Notes under the pieces: generated by a model
Told to the model about the DNA's origin: nothing
Database searches by the model: none
What the model saw: the letters and a program-made list of their open reading frames with translations, nothing else
Program-made: the position numbers and the translations under genes
Assembly: GCF_014646515.1 (NCBI RefSeq)
Contig: NZ_BMNK01000001.1
Coordinates: 228,745 to 292,744, forward strand
DNA length: 64,000 nt
Reading direction: 5' to 3'
Origin: Nonomuraea glycinis
Lineage (GTDB): Bacteria; Actinomycetota; Actinomycetes; Streptosporangiales; Streptosporangiaceae
Shown: in pieces, positions 8,597 to 17,738 of the stretch
How positions within the stretch are numbered: the first letter of the stretch is position 1
Layout: each line of letters starts with the position of its first letter

Positions 8597-10186
8597 GTGA
8601 ACAAGCCCGTCGTTCTGGTCGCAGAGGAGCTGTCCGAAGCAGGCCTCGCCGTGCTCGGCGCCGATTTCGAAGTCCGCCACACCGACGGCGCCGACCGTTC
8701 CCAACTGCTGCCCGCGCTCGCCGGCGTGGACGCGCTGATCGTCCGCTCCGCCACCCAGGTGGACGCCGAGGCGCTGGCCGCCGCGCCCAAGCTGCGGGTC
8801 GTCGCCCGCGCCGGTGTCGGCCTCGACAACGTCGACGTCGAAGCGGCCACCAAGGCAGGCGTCATGGTGGTCAACGCCCCGACGTCCAACATCACCAGCG
8901 CCGCCGAGCAGACCATCGCGCTCATCCTGGCCAGCGCCCGCAACACCGCGCAGGCCCACGCCGCCCTGAAGAACGGCGAGTGGAAGCGGTCCAAGTACAC
9001 CGGGGTCGAGCTCGACGAGAAGGTCGTCGCCATCCTCGGCCTTGGCAAGATCGGCCAGCTCGTGGCCCAGCGGCTGCAGCCGTTCGGCGTCGAGCTGATC
9101 GCCTACGACCCCTACCTGCCGCCGGCCCGCGCCGCGCAGATGGGGGTCAAGCTGCTCAGCCTCGAAGAGGTGCTCAAGCAGGCCGACTTCATCACCGTGC
9201 ACCTGCCCAAGTCCAAGGAGACCCTCGGGCTCATCGGTGACAAGGAGCTGCACGAGGTCAAGCCCTCGGTGCGGATCATCAACGTGGCCCGCGGCGGCAT
9301 CGTGGACGAGGGCGCCCTCTACTCCGCGATCAAGGAAGGCCGTGTCGCCGGCGCCGGCCTGGACGTGTTCGCCAAGGAGCCCTGCACCGACAGCCCGCTG
9401 TTCGAGCTGGACCAGGTCGTCGCCACCCCGCACCTGGGCGCTTCGACGCACGAGGCCCAGGAGAAGGCCGGCACCCAGGTCGCCAGGAGCGTGAAGCTGG
9501 CGCTGGCGGGCGAGTTCGTGCCCGACGCCGTCAACGTCCAGGGCGGCGCCGTGGCCGAGGACGTCAAGCCGGGCCTGCCGCTGGCCGAGAAGCTGGGGCG
9601 GGTCTTCACCGCGCTGGCCGGCGAGGTGGCCACCAAGCTCGACATCGAGGTGCGCGGCGAGATCGCCGCCCACGACGTGCGGGTGCTGGAGCTGGCCGCG
9701 CTCAAGGGCGTCTTCGCCGACGTGGTGGAGGACTCCGTCACCTACGTCAACGCGCCGCTGCTGGCCAAGGACCGGGGCGTCACCGTCGACCTGGTGACCA
9801 GCGCCGACAGCCCCGACTGGCGCAACGTCATCACCGTGCGCGGCGTCCTGGCCGACGGCCGGCACGTCTCGGTGTCCGGCACGCTCTCCGGCCCTCGCCA
9901 GATCACCAAGATCGTCGAGGTGAACGGCTACGAGATGGAGATCGAGCCGACCGCCCACCTGTCGTTCCTCACCTACACCGACCGCCCCGGCGTCGTCGGC
10001 ATCGTGGGCAGGATCCTCGGCGAGCGGAGCATCAACATCGCCTCCATGCAGGTGTCCCGCGACGTCAAGGGCGGCAAGGCGCTGATGGCGCTGACCGTCG
10101 ACTCGGCGATCCCGGCCGACGTGCTGGAGCAGATCGGCGCCGAGATCGGTGCCGAGTCCGGCCGTTCGGTGGACCTGGAGGACTGA
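8597..10186 (+). CDS. serA: D-3-phosphoglycerate dehydrogenase
   Basis: Catalyses the first step of serine synthesis, oxidising 3-phosphoglycerate with NAD+. The 529-residue length matches the long actinobacterial form. It has a split catalytic domain, a nucleotide-binding motif GLGKIGQLVAQRL near residue 150, catalytic Arg/Glu/His regions (NVARGGIVDEGAL and ATPHLGAST), an intervening domain from about 320 to 450, and a C-terminal ACT domain (about 455-529) that senses serine in homologues. The GTG start has GAAGGA nine bases upstream and matches the homologous VNKPVVLVAEEL start; upstream in-frame codons are not supported. Confidence 0.97.
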   Translation: MNKPVVLVAEELSEAGLAVLGADFEVRHTDGADRSQLLPALAGVDALIVRSATQVDAEALAAAPKLRVVARAGVGLDNVDVEAATKAGVMVVNAPTSNITSAAEQTIALILASARNTAQAHAALKNGEWKRSKYTGVELDEKVVAILGLGKIGQLVAQRLQPFGVELIAYDPYLPPARAAQMGVKLLSLEEVLKQADFITVHLPKSKETLGLIGDKELHEVKPSVRIINVARGGIVDEGALYSAIKEGRVAGAGLDVFAKEPCTDSPLFELDQVVATPHLGASTHEAQEKAGTQVARSVKLALAGEFVPDAVNVQGGAVAEDVKPGLPLAEKLGRVFTALAGEVATKLDIEVRGEIAAHDVRVLELAALKGVFADVVEDSVTYVNAPLLAKDRGVTVDLVTSADSPDWRNVITVRGVLADGRHVSVSGTLSGPRQITKIVEVNGYEMEIEPTAHLSFLTYTDRPGVVGIVGRILGERSINIASMQVSRDVKGGKALMALTVDSAIPADVLEQIGAEIGAESGRSVDLED

Positions 10187-10190
10187 TTCC

Positions 10191-10255
10191 GCGGCAGCCG
10201 GTTTGTCTCAGGATGCGAGATGCTCGGACATCCAACGAGACAGTCCGGTTGCCGC
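10191..10255. repeat. 65-nt long imperfect palindrome after serA
   Basis: Paired blocks from outside in: GCGGCA/TGCCGC, CCGG/CCGG, TGTCTC/GAGACA, GGATG/CATCC and CGAG/CTCG around a three-base loop, about 25 base pairs in all. It begins five bases after the serA stop. No T-run follows, so it may be a structured 3' UTR, a processed RNA or a small palindromic element rather than a classic terminator. Confidence 0.75.
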
Positions 10256-10297
10256 CAGGTAATCTGACGAACGATGCGCCAGGTTCTCGTACTCATT

Positions 10298-10344
10298 ACC
10301 TGCCGCGGCGGGGCCTGTTAGGGCAGGTCGGCGACCCGCCGCGG
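10298..10344 (+). promoter_or_regulatory. Two mutually exclusive hairpins
   Basis: CCGCGGCGGG (10303-10312) can pair with CCCGCCGCGG (10335-10344). ACCTGCC (10298-10304) can instead pair with GGCAGGT (10322-10328). The two folds share bases 10303-10304 and cannot coexist. A further GTCGGAT/ATCCGAC stem lies at about 10410-10435, before the small gene at 10476. A regulatory leader is possible but unproven. Confidence 0.4.
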
Positions 10345-10475
10345 TGAGCGGCGTTCCGTCGGCCGGTAAGTCCCCTTCGAGTGGTCCGTGATCCGGACCC
10401 CGAGAGCAGGCCTGGTCGGATTCGCGACCGGGATCCGACTTCACGTTCCGACGCCTCGCGAAATGAGCTGAGCAC

Positions 10476-10595
10476 ATGTACGAGATGTATCCCTGGAACC
10501 GCGCCGACGAGCACGAGGACGAGGCGGCCCAGGCGCTGCAGGAGGCGCTGGACCGCCGCGACAACGGCGGCGCTCCTCAGAACCCCAGCCGGTAG
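10476..10595 (+). CDS. Small acidic protein of 39 residues, unknown
   Basis: The reading frame starts MYEMYPWNRADEHEDEAAQ, continues with an Ala/Leu/Glu helix and ends with a flexible tail. The composition (Trp, Tyr, acidic helix, no low-complexity GC translation) looks like a real gene. The ribosome site is weak (GAG near 10465). It overlaps the facing methyltransferase gene by 19 bases. Upstream is a strongly folded stretch that could be its 5' UTR. I do not recognise a family. Confidence 0.5.
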   Translation: MYEMYPWNRADEHEDEAAQALQEALDRRDNGGAPQNPSR

Positions 10596-11392
10596 AACGC
10601 CGCCGCCTTCGCCATCCCGGGCACCGCCCTCATCAGCCGGGCCGCCACCCGATAGCCCGTCGGCAGGCCGGGGCCCGTGAGATCGAGCGCGCTCAGCATG
10701 GTCGTGCACCGGAGCTTCGGGTGGATGGACAGCAGGTCCTGCGGTCCGTCGATGGCCCAGTGCATCTTCGCGTGCGCCTCGCGTACCGGCTTGTTGAGCA
10801 CCTGCAGCCGCAGGCCGAGCCCGCTCATGGCGTCGAAGACGAACTCCCCGCCGGCGAACCGGTCCACGATCCGCCGGACGAGCTCGCGGCCGCGGGCCGC
10901 GTCGAGGTAGTAGAACAGGCCCTCGGCGACCACGAGCACCTGCCGGCCGTCGCCCGGCACCTGGTCCAGCCAGGCCAGGTCGGTGACCGACGAGCCGATC
11001 GTCGTGTGGCCGGGGAACTCGGGGAGCAGGCGCCGGCGCAGGTCGACGACCTCCGGGTAGTCGACGTCGTACCACTCGGTGCCGGGTGGCCGGTCCAGCC
11101 GGTGCGCGCGGGTGTCCAGCCCGCAGCCCAGATGCAGCACGACGGCGTCGGGGTGCGCGGTCAGGAACTCGGTGGCCCACCCGTCGATCAGGCGGGCCCG
11201 GAACGCGACCGAGGCGGCGCTGCGCCGGTTGATGCCGGTTCTGGCGAAGTCGTGGTCGATCCGCTCGACCACCTGGGCGGCCAGCGTGTCGCCCAGGATC
11301 GGATGGGGTGAGCGGGCGTCCAGGGCTCTGCCGTACAGGGTGGCGAGAAGGGTGGCCTTCTCCTCGGTGAGATGGACTTTCTCGGCTGCCAT
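10577..11392 (-). CDS. SAM-dependent methyltransferase, leucine carboxyl methyltransferase (LCM) family
   Basis: About 271 residues. The SAM motif [15 protein letters not shown] near residue 85, the acidic strand [13 protein letters not shown] and [11 protein letters not shown] are typical of the LCM/PPM1-like group common in actinobacterial secondary metabolism and mycobacteria (TIGR00027 type). The substrate is unknown, probably a carboxyl or hydroxyl on a small metabolite. The start is taken at ATG 11392; a GTG lies nine bases upstream. It diverges from leuB, but nothing suggests a shared pathway. Confidence 0.8.
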   Translation of the reverse strand: MAAEKVHLTEEKATLLATLYGRALDARSPHPILGDTLAAQVVERIDHDFARTGINRRSAASVAFRARLIDGWATEFLTAHPDAVVLHLGCGLDTRAHRLDRPPGTEWYDVDYPEVVDLRRRLLPEFPGHTTIGSSVTDLAWLDQVPGDGRQVLVVAEGLFYYLDAARGRELVRRIVDRFAGGEFVFDAMSGLGLRLQVLNKPVREAHAKMHWAIDGPQDLLSIHPKLRCTTMLSALDLTGPGLPTGYRVAARLMRAVPGMAKAAAFYRLGF

Positions 11393-11486
11393 GCGCGCCA
11401 CGCTACGCTTGTCGCAGCAGGAACGACACGTCCGAATTGTGAGATCGAGTGTTCGTCAGCCGAGACGAGCAGGTAGGGTTGCACCC

Positions 11487-12533
11487 ATGGAGTCGCGCAA
11501 CATTCGTCTGGCCGTCATCCCCGGTGATGGCATCGGCACCGAGGTCGTGGCCGAAGGTCTCAAGGTCCTCGAAGCTGTCGGGACCAAGATCGAAGCCACC
11601 CACTACGACCTGGGAGCCGCCCGCTATCACCGCACCGGCGAGACGCTGCCCGACGCCGTTCTCCAGGAACTGCGCGGTTATGACGCGATCCTGCTCGGCG
11701 CCGTTGGCGACCCCAGCGTCCCGCCGGGCATCCTGGAGCGTGACCTGCTGCTGCGCATCCGCTTCGCGTTCGACCACTACGTCAACCTGCGCCCGGTCAA
11801 GCTCTTCCCCGGCGTGCGGACGCCCCTCGCCGACACCCCGGCGGAGGACATCGACATGATCGTCGTCCGCGAGGGCACCGAGGGCCTCTACGCCGGCACC
11901 GGTGGCGTCATGCGGCGCGGCACCCCCTACGAGATCGCCACCCAGGAGTCGCTCAACACCGCGCACGGCGTCGAGCGCGTGGTGCGCTACGCCTTCGACA
12001 AGGCGATGTCGCGCCCCCGCAAGAAGCTGACCCTGGTCCACAAGACCAATGTGCTGACCTACGCGGGCGACCTCTGGCAGCGCACCGTCAACCGGGTGGC
12101 CGAGGAGTTCCCCGAGGTCACCACCGACTACAGCCACATCGACGCCGCCTCGATGTTCTTCGTGAGCCAGCCCGAGCGGTTCGACGTCGTCGTCACCGAC
12201 AACCTGTTCGGCGACATCATCACCGACCTGGGCGCCGCCATCGCCGGCGGCATCGGCCTGGCCGCCAGCGGCAACATCAACCCCGAGGGCACCTCGCCCA
12301 GCATGTTCGAGCCGGTGCACGGCAGCGCGCCGGACATCGCCGGGCAGAGCAAGGCCGACCCGACCGCCACCGTCCTGTCGGTCGCCATGCTGCTCGACCA
12401 CCTGGGCCTGGCCGCCGAGGCCGCCAAGGTCGAGCAGGCCGTCGCCGACGACATCGTCGAGCGGTCGGCGGGCAGGGCCGGTCGCACCACCCACGAGATC
12501 GGCGACGACATCGCCGCGCGAGTATCGAGCTAG
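11487..12533 (+). CDS. leuB: 3-isopropylmalate dehydrogenase
   Basis: Oxidises and decarboxylates 3-isopropylmalate in leucine synthesis, and can act on the 3-methylmalate intermediate of the citramalate route. 348 residues, normal for the actinobacterial form. Visible features: the start [15 protein letters not shown], substrate loop [22 protein letters not shown], catalytic Lys/Asp region [11 protein letters not shown] and [16 protein letters not shown], and the NAD loop [16 protein letters not shown] at 11487 follows AGGTAGGG. A strong terminator follows the gene. Confidence 0.96.
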   Translation: MESRNIRLAVIPGDGIGTEVVAEGLKVLEAVGTKIEATHYDLGAARYHRTGETLPDAVLQELRGYDAILLGAVGDPSVPPGILERDLLLRIRFAFDHYVNLRPVKLFPGVRTPLADTPAEDIDMIVVREGTEGLYAGTGGVMRRGTPYEIATQESLNTAHGVERVVRYAFDKAMSRPRKKLTLVHKTNVLTYAGDLWQRTVNRVAEEFPEVTTDYSHIDAASMFFVSQPERFDVVVTDNLFGDIITDLGAAIAGGIGLAASGNINPEGTSPSMFEPVHGSAPDIAGQSKADPTATVLSVAMLLDHLGLAAEAAKVEQAVADDIVERSAGRAGRTTHEIGDDIAARVSS

Positions 12534-12552
12534 GGCCGCCCCGAGCTCAGCA

Positions 12553-12595
12553 AGCGCCTGGCGGTCCGCGAGCGGACCCGCCAGGCGCTTTTTCA
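12553..12595 (+). terminator. leuB terminator
   Basis: A long stem pairs AGCGCCTGGCGG-TCCGC with GCGGA-CCCGCCAGGCGCT (one bulged base) around a three-base loop, followed by TTTTT. It is a classic intrinsic terminator 20 bases after leuB. Confidence 0.92.
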
Positions 12596-12704
12596 CGTCT
12601 AAAAGGTCAAAACACCCTTGCTATCCCAAATGACGAGACAATAGGAAGTACGGGCTGCCCTTACGGCAGTACCGGCCGGAACCGCAGAGAGAAGGACCGT
12701 CGTC

Positions 12705-13802
<1,098 letters not shown>

Positions 13803-13810
13803 CGGACCGA

Positions 13811-13844
13811 GGCGCCGGGCGGCCGACACAAGCCACCCGGCGCC
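13811..13844 (+). terminator. Possible ilvE terminator hairpin
   Basis: A perfect 9-bp stem GGCGCCGGG/CCCGGCGCC with a 16-base loop lies just after ilvE. No T-run follows, so it may be a GC-type terminator or a transcript-stabilising hairpin. Confidence 0.45.
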
Positions 13845-13893
13845 ACCCACCCGCTACTTCCGGCCCTCCGGAGGTTGCCGTCCTCGCGGGCCG

Positions 13894-14487
13894 ATGATTA
13901 CGATCAGTCGGAGATCGCTCGCGCACGGTGAGGACGATGGTGTGATCAGGCCTGTGGAGGAGCGTTACCGTACGGTCCGTGAGCTGTTTCCTGAGCTTCG
14001 GACCGAGGTGTTCAACGGCCGCATCGTGGTGAACGACACCGGCACCTGGCAGCACAACACGATCCTGGCGCAGGTGCTCTTCCAGCTCATGCCCGTGGTC
14101 GCCGAGCGCGGGTGGGAGATCTGGCCGAACATCACGATCTTCCTCGGCGCCGAGGCCGACCGCTACGTGCCCGATCTGACGGTGGTGCCGCAGCGGCCGG
14201 TGATGGAGTCGGACGAGGCGGTGCGCGGTGACAGCACCCTGCTGCTCGTGGACGTGGTGGCCGCCGGCGGCGCCTACGACGACCACGTGGTCAAGCCGCT
14301 GGGCTACGCGCCCGCGGGCGTCCCGCTCTACCTGGTGATCGACCCGTTCCAGCGGCTCGTCAAGCTGTACAGCGAGCCCGGCCGGGACGGATACACCAGG
14401 GAGACGGTCGAGCCGGTGGGCGCCCCGCTGACCCTGCCCGCCCCGTGGGACCACCCGCTGGACACCGGCGGACTGCTGTGCGTCTAG
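13894..14487 (+). CDS. Uma2 family (DUF820) putative restriction endonuclease
   Basis: 197 residues of the Uma2/DUF820 family, a PD-(D/E)xK nuclease-like fold abundant in actinobacteria and cyanobacteria. The core is visible: TEVFNGRIVV, RYVPDLTVVPQ (the PD), LLVDVVAAGGAYDDHVVK (acidic strand and Lys) and GVPLYLVIDPF. Activity has rarely been shown for these proteins. The start is uncertain; in-frame GTGs lie within the first 20 codons. There is no partner methylase. It stands alone between ilvE and a convergent methyltransferase. Confidence 0.8.
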   Translation: MITISRRSLAHGEDDGVIRPVEERYRTVRELFPELRTEVFNGRIVVNDTGTWQHNTILAQVLFQLMPVVAERGWEIWPNITIFLGAEADRYVPDLTVVPQRPVMESDEAVRGDSTLLLVDVVAAGGAYDDHVVKPLGYAPAGVPLYLVIDPFQRLVKLYSEPGRDGYTRETVEPVGAPLTLPAPWDHPLDTGGLLCV

Positions 14488-14493
14488 CTCTCC

Positions 14494-15150
14494 CTACGAC
14501 AGATCCGGATTTTTCCTGATCATGGTGAGTCCGTCCGCGAGCGGCAGGATGACCACGGTGACCCGGGGATCCTCCGCCACCAGATCGTTGAACTCCCGCA
14601 TCCGCACCGTCGAGGCGTCGTGGCGGTCCGGGTCGGCCACGTGGCCCGTCCACAGCGTGTTGTCCACCATGAGCAGCCCACCGGGCCGCAGCTTGCCGAC
14701 CAGCAGCTCGTAGTAGGCCGGGTAGCCGGGCTTGTCGGCGTCCAGGAACGCCAGGTCGATGGGCTGGTCGAAGGCGCTGAGCGTGTCCTGGGCGGGCCCC
14801 AGCGTGAGCGTGACGCGGTCGGCCAGCCCGGCCTTGTGCCAGTAGCGCCGCGCGATGGACGTCCACTCCTCGCTCACGTCGAAGCAGTGCAGCGTGCCGC
14901 CCGACAGGCCCCGCGCGATGCACACCGACGAGTAGCCGGTGAACGTGCCCACCTCCACCGCCACCCGCGGCGCGACCAGCTGGGTGACCATCGTGAGGAA
15001 GGTCCCCTGGTCGGCCGAGATCTGCATCTCGGCGCTCTCGCCGGTCGCCGCGGCCGTCTCGGCCGCGAGCTCCGCCAGCAGCGGATCGGGCCGGGTGGAG
15101 TGATCGAGGATGTAGCGAGCCACGGACTGAGTCAGAACGTACGCTTTCAT
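14494..15150 (-). CDS. O-methyltransferase, class I SAM (CCoAOMT-like)
   Basis: 218 residues. The SAM motif VEVGTFTGYSSVCIARGL is near residue 64, the acidic residue follows in HCFDVSEEW, and LAFLDADKPGYPAYYELL is the metal/substrate region of the catechol/caffeoyl-CoA O-methyltransferase group. The Asp and Asn metal ligands (DADK and VDNTLW) are present, so a divalent-metal O-methyltransferase is likely. The substrate is unknown. The start MKAYVLTQSVARYILDH is the natural N-terminus of this family; upstream codons to 15240 are not supported. It diverges from the DsbA-like gene. Confidence 0.87.
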   Translation of the reverse strand: MKAYVLTQSVARYILDHSTRPDPLLAELAAETAAATGESAEMQISADQGTFLTMVTQLVAPRVAVEVGTFTGYSSVCIARGLSGGTLHCFDVSEEWTSIARRYWHKAGLADRVTLTLGPAQDTLSAFDQPIDLAFLDADKPGYPAYYELLVGKLRPGGLLMVDNTLWTGHVADPDRHDASTVRMREFNDLVAEDPRVTVVILPLADGLTMIRKNPDLS

Positions 15151-15285
15151 GAGGCCATTGTGAGTCAGTCGACGATCCGGCTCGGCCTGCGGGAGGGGCC
15201 GGCGGCTTCCCGCGTAGCCGGTGGAACGCCTTGTTGTCATGGTCCGGTAAGGTCACGGCGATGATCGGGCAACGGGCGGGGCGGG

Positions 15286-15936
15286 ATGATGAAGAGGATG
15301 GCGGCCATCGTGGTCGCCTGCGCGGCGCTGGTCGTGCTCGCTGTGGTGACGTTCTCCGGGCCCGGCCGGTCCGCGCCGGGGGAGGTCCGGCTGACGCGCC
15401 AGCCCGATGGGTCCATGGTGCTGGCCGACCGGGGCAGCCAGGCGCCCGTGCTCGATCTGTACGAGGACTTCGACTGTCCCGTCTGTAAGGACATGCACGC
15501 CCGGGTGGACCCGACGATCGCGCGGCTGGCCAGGGAGGGGAAGGTCAAGGTGGTCTTCCACGCGGTGACGATCTTCCGGGACGAGCCGATGCGGTCCAAC
15601 TCCATCCGCGCCGCCGCGGCGGCCCGCTGCATGCCCGAGGCCAACTGGCTGGCCTTCAGGAACGAGCTGTACGCCCTCCAGCCGGCGCCGCACGGCGTGG
15701 CCTCCGGCTTCACCGTAGGGGAGCTGGCCGCGGCGGCCAAGAAGGCCGGGGCGCCGGCGGCCGAGCAGTGCGTGACCGCGCAGTCCTACGCCGGGACGCA
15801 CCTGGCGGAGAACGCGAAGATCCGGATCGAGGGCACGCCCACGCTGGTGCTCGAGGGCCGGATGCTGGGCGGGGAGGCGTTCGACCCGGCCGCGCTGGAG
15901 CAGGCCATCACGGGTGGCGGCGGAGTCACGGTATGA
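15286..15936 (+). CDS. Membrane-anchored DsbA-like thioredoxin-fold protein
   Basis: 216 residues. An N-terminal signal anchor (residues 5-25) is followed by a thioredoxin_4/DsbA fold with the redox motif CPVC near residue 66 and the cis-proline loop GTPTLVLEG near 183. A helical insert carries two further cysteines (ARCMPEA and AEQCVTA) that could form a structural disulfide. It probably makes or reshuffles disulfides in exported proteins. It stops 30 bases before the cimA promoter region. Two adjacent ATGs make the start slightly uncertain. Confidence 0.88.
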   Translation: MMKRMAAIVVACAALVVLAVVTFSGPGRSAPGEVRLTRQPDGSMVLADRGSQAPVLDLYEDFDCPVCKDMHARVDPTIARLAREGKVKVVFHAVTIFRDEPMRSNSIRAAAAARCMPEANWLAFRNELYALQPAPHGVASGFTVGELAAAAKKAGAPAAEQCVTAQSYAGTHLAENAKIRIEGTPTLVLEGRMLGGEAFDPAALEQAITGGGGVTV

Positions 15937-15966
15937 CCAAGAGACCGTCCAGAGGGTGAGATCGAT

Positions 15967-15996
15967 GTGCCAGACGGTCAGTGACTGTGGCAGACT
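15967..15996 (+). promoter_or_regulatory. Likely promoter of the cimA leader
   Basis: GTGCCA at 15967-15972 and CAGACT at 15991-15996 are spaced by 18 bases. An inverted repeat TGCCA/TGGCA (15968-15992) with an inner GTCA/TGAC lies across the spacer and could bind a regulator. The predicted start falls at the leader-peptide ATG. Matches to consensus are only moderate. Confidence 0.4.
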
Positions 15997-16006
15997 CGCA
16001 AGCACC

Positions 16007-16048
16007 ATGTTCTACGGTCTGCTCATTATCGGCAGGCGCGCTGGCTAA
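16007..16048 (+). CDS. cimA leader peptide (MFYGLLIIGRRAG)
   Basis: A 13-codon frame that reads MFYGLLIIGRRAG and stops at TAA. Two leucine codons and two isoleucine codons stand in a row, including ATT, which is rare in this GC-rich genome. The following hairpin begins inside the last codons and a terminator stands before cimA. This is the layout of a ribosome-sensing leader peptide for branched-chain amino acids. There is no ribosome site, so the mRNA is probably leaderless here. Confidence 0.72.
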   Translation: MFYGLLIIGRRAG

Positions 16049-16070
16049 CGCAGGGACACCGCCAGCGCGC
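16036..16070 (+). promoter_or_regulatory. Attenuator hairpin overlapping the leader-peptide stop
   Basis: A perfect 10-bp stem pairs 16036-16045 (GCGCGCTGGC) with 16061-16070 (GCCAGCGCGC). Its left arm encodes the last codons of the leader peptide and the TAA is in the loop, so ribosome position would control its folding. Confidence 0.7.
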
Positions 16071-16104
16071 AGACCTCTCACGTCCGTGAGGGGTCTTTTT
16101 GTTT
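16071..16104 (+). terminator. Attenuator terminator before cimA
   Basis: An 11-bp stem (16071-16081 with 16086-16096, one G-U pair) with a four-base loop is followed by TTTTTGTTTT. It stands between the leader peptide and cimA and abuts the preceding hairpin. Bases 16016-16022 (GGTCTGC, in the leader codons) can pair with 16069-16075 (GCAGACC), which would disrupt this terminator. Confidence 0.85.
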
Positions 16105-16134
16105 TCCCGAAGAGACGAACAAGAGAGAAGAACC

Positions 16135-17712
16135 ATGGCCGACGACCGCTTCCACGTCTATGACACGACGCTGCGTGACGGAGCACAGCAGGAGGGGCTC
16201 AACCTCACCGTCGCTGACAAGCTCACCGTCGCGCGCCACTTGGACGGGCTGGGCGTCGGTTTCATTGAGGGGGGCTGGCCCGGCGCCAACCCCAAGGACA
16301 CAGAGTTCTTCAGGCGCGCTCAAACAGAGCTCGACCTGAAGCACGCGCAACTCGCCGCGTTCGGTGCGACCCGCCGAGCAGGGGTGAAGGCAGCCGACGA
16401 CCCGTTGGTGGCCGCGTTGCGCGAATCCGGCGCGCCGGTCGTGACCCTTGTCGCCAAGAGTCACGACCGGCACGTGGAGCTGGCCCTCCGCACGACTCTC
16501 CAGGAGAACCTCGCGATGATCCGCGACACGGTCTCTCACCTTCGTGCGGAGGGACAGCGAGTCTTCCTCGACGCCGAGCACTTCTTCGACGGTTATCGGT
16601 CCAATCCAGCCTACGCGCTGGAAGTCATCCGCACCGCTGCCGAGGCGGGCGCCGACGTCATCGCGCTGTGCGACACCAACGGCGGCATGCTGCCCGAGGA
16701 GCTGGCCGAGATCGTGGCCCAGGCCGTCGAGACCAGCGTCCGGGTCGGCATCCACTGCCACGACGACACCGGCTGCGCGGTCGCCAACACGCTGGCCGCG
16801 GTCCGGGCGGGCGCGACGCACGTCCAGGGCTGCGCCAACGGCTACGGCGAGCGCTCCGGCAACGCCAACCTGTTCACCGTGGTCGCTAACCTGCAGCTCA
16901 AGCGCGGGTTCGACCTGGTGCCGAGCCAGGCGCTCGCCGACATGACCCGCATCGCGCACGCGATCACCGAGGTCACCAACGTCACCCCCAACTCGCACGC
17001 GCCCTATGTGGGCACCTCGGCGTTCGCGCACAAGGCGGGTCTGCACGCCAGCGCCATCAAGGTGGACCCCAACCTCTACCAGCACATCGACCCGGCCGCG
17101 GTCGGCAACGACATGCGCATGCTGGTCTCCGACATGGCCGGCCGGGCGTCGGTCGAGCTCAAGGGCCGCGAGCTGGGCTACGAGCTCGACGCCGCCCACA
17201 CCAAGACGCTGGTCGAGCGGGTCAAGGACCTGGAGTCCAAGGGGTTCACGTTCGAGGCCGCGGACGCCTCCTTCGAGCTGCTGCTGCGTGACACCGTCCA
17301 CGGCGAGCGCAGGCGCCACTTCGAGGTCGAGTCGTGGCGGGTGATCGTCGAGCACACCAAGGGCGGCGAGCTCGTCAGCGAGGCCACGGTCAAGCTGCAC
17401 ACCAAGGGTGAGCGGATCGTCGCCACCGGCGAGGGCAACGGCCCGGTCAACGCCCTGGACAAGGCGGTGCGGCTGGCGCTGGAACGGCTCTACCCGGAGC
17501 TGGCCAGGGTGGAGCTCGTCGACTACAAGGTCCGCATCCTGGAGGGCACCCACGGCACCGGCGCCATCACCAGGGTGCTCATCACCTCCAGCGACGACGA
17601 GTCCGACTGGGCCACGGTCGGCGTCGCCGAGAACATCATCGACGCCTCCTGGCAGGCGCTGGAGCAGGCCGTCACGTACGGCCTGCTCCGGGCGGGCCAC
17701 GAGCCCGCCTAG
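16135..17712 (+). CDS. cimA: Citramalate synthase
   Basis: Condenses pyruvate with acetyl-CoA to (R)-citramalate, an entry to isoleucine that bypasses threonine. 525 residues. The DRE-TIM barrel metal and catalytic motif is YDTTLRDGAQQEGL near residue 8, then GGWPGANPKD, FLDAEHFFDGY and HCHDDTGCAVAN with the His metal ligands. The C-terminal LeuA-like regulatory domain (about 395-520) binds the feedback effector in homologues. FFDGYRSNP and the overall length distinguish it from 2-isopropylmalate synthase. ATG at 16135 has AGAGAAGAA upstream. Expression is likely attenuated by branched-chain amino acids. Confidence 0.93.
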   Translation: MADDRFHVYDTTLRDGAQQEGLNLTVADKLTVARHLDGLGVGFIEGGWPGANPKDTEFFRRAQTELDLKHAQLAAFGATRRAGVKAADDPLVAALRESGAPVVTLVAKSHDRHVELALRTTLQENLAMIRDTVSHLRAEGQRVFLDAEHFFDGYRSNPAYALEVIRTAAEAGADVIALCDTNGGMLPEELAEIVAQAVETSVRVGIHCHDDTGCAVANTLAAVRAGATHVQGCANGYGERSGNANLFTVVANLQLKRGFDLVPSQALADMTRIAHAITEVTNVTPNSHAPYVGTSAFAHKAGLHASAIKVDPNLYQHIDPAAVGNDMRMLVSDMAGRASVELKGRELGYELDAAHTKTLVERVKDLESKGFTFEAADASFELLLRDTVHGERRRHFEVESWRVIVEHTKGGELVSEATVKLHTKGERIVATGEGNGPVNALDKAVRLALERLYPELARVELVDYKVRILEGTHGTGAITRVLITSSDDESDWATVGVAENIIDASWQALEQAVTYGLLRAGHEPA

Positions 17713-17738
17713 CGGCTACGAGTCCGCCTAGCGGCTAC
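17701..17738. repeat. 19-bp tandem duplication between cimA and DoxX stops
   Basis: Two adjacent 19-bp copies (17701-17719 and 17720-17738) differ at one base. The first contains the cimA stop (17710-17712). The second contains the stop of the facing DoxX gene (17735-17737), so one unit may have supplied stop codons on both strands. Confidence 0.88.
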
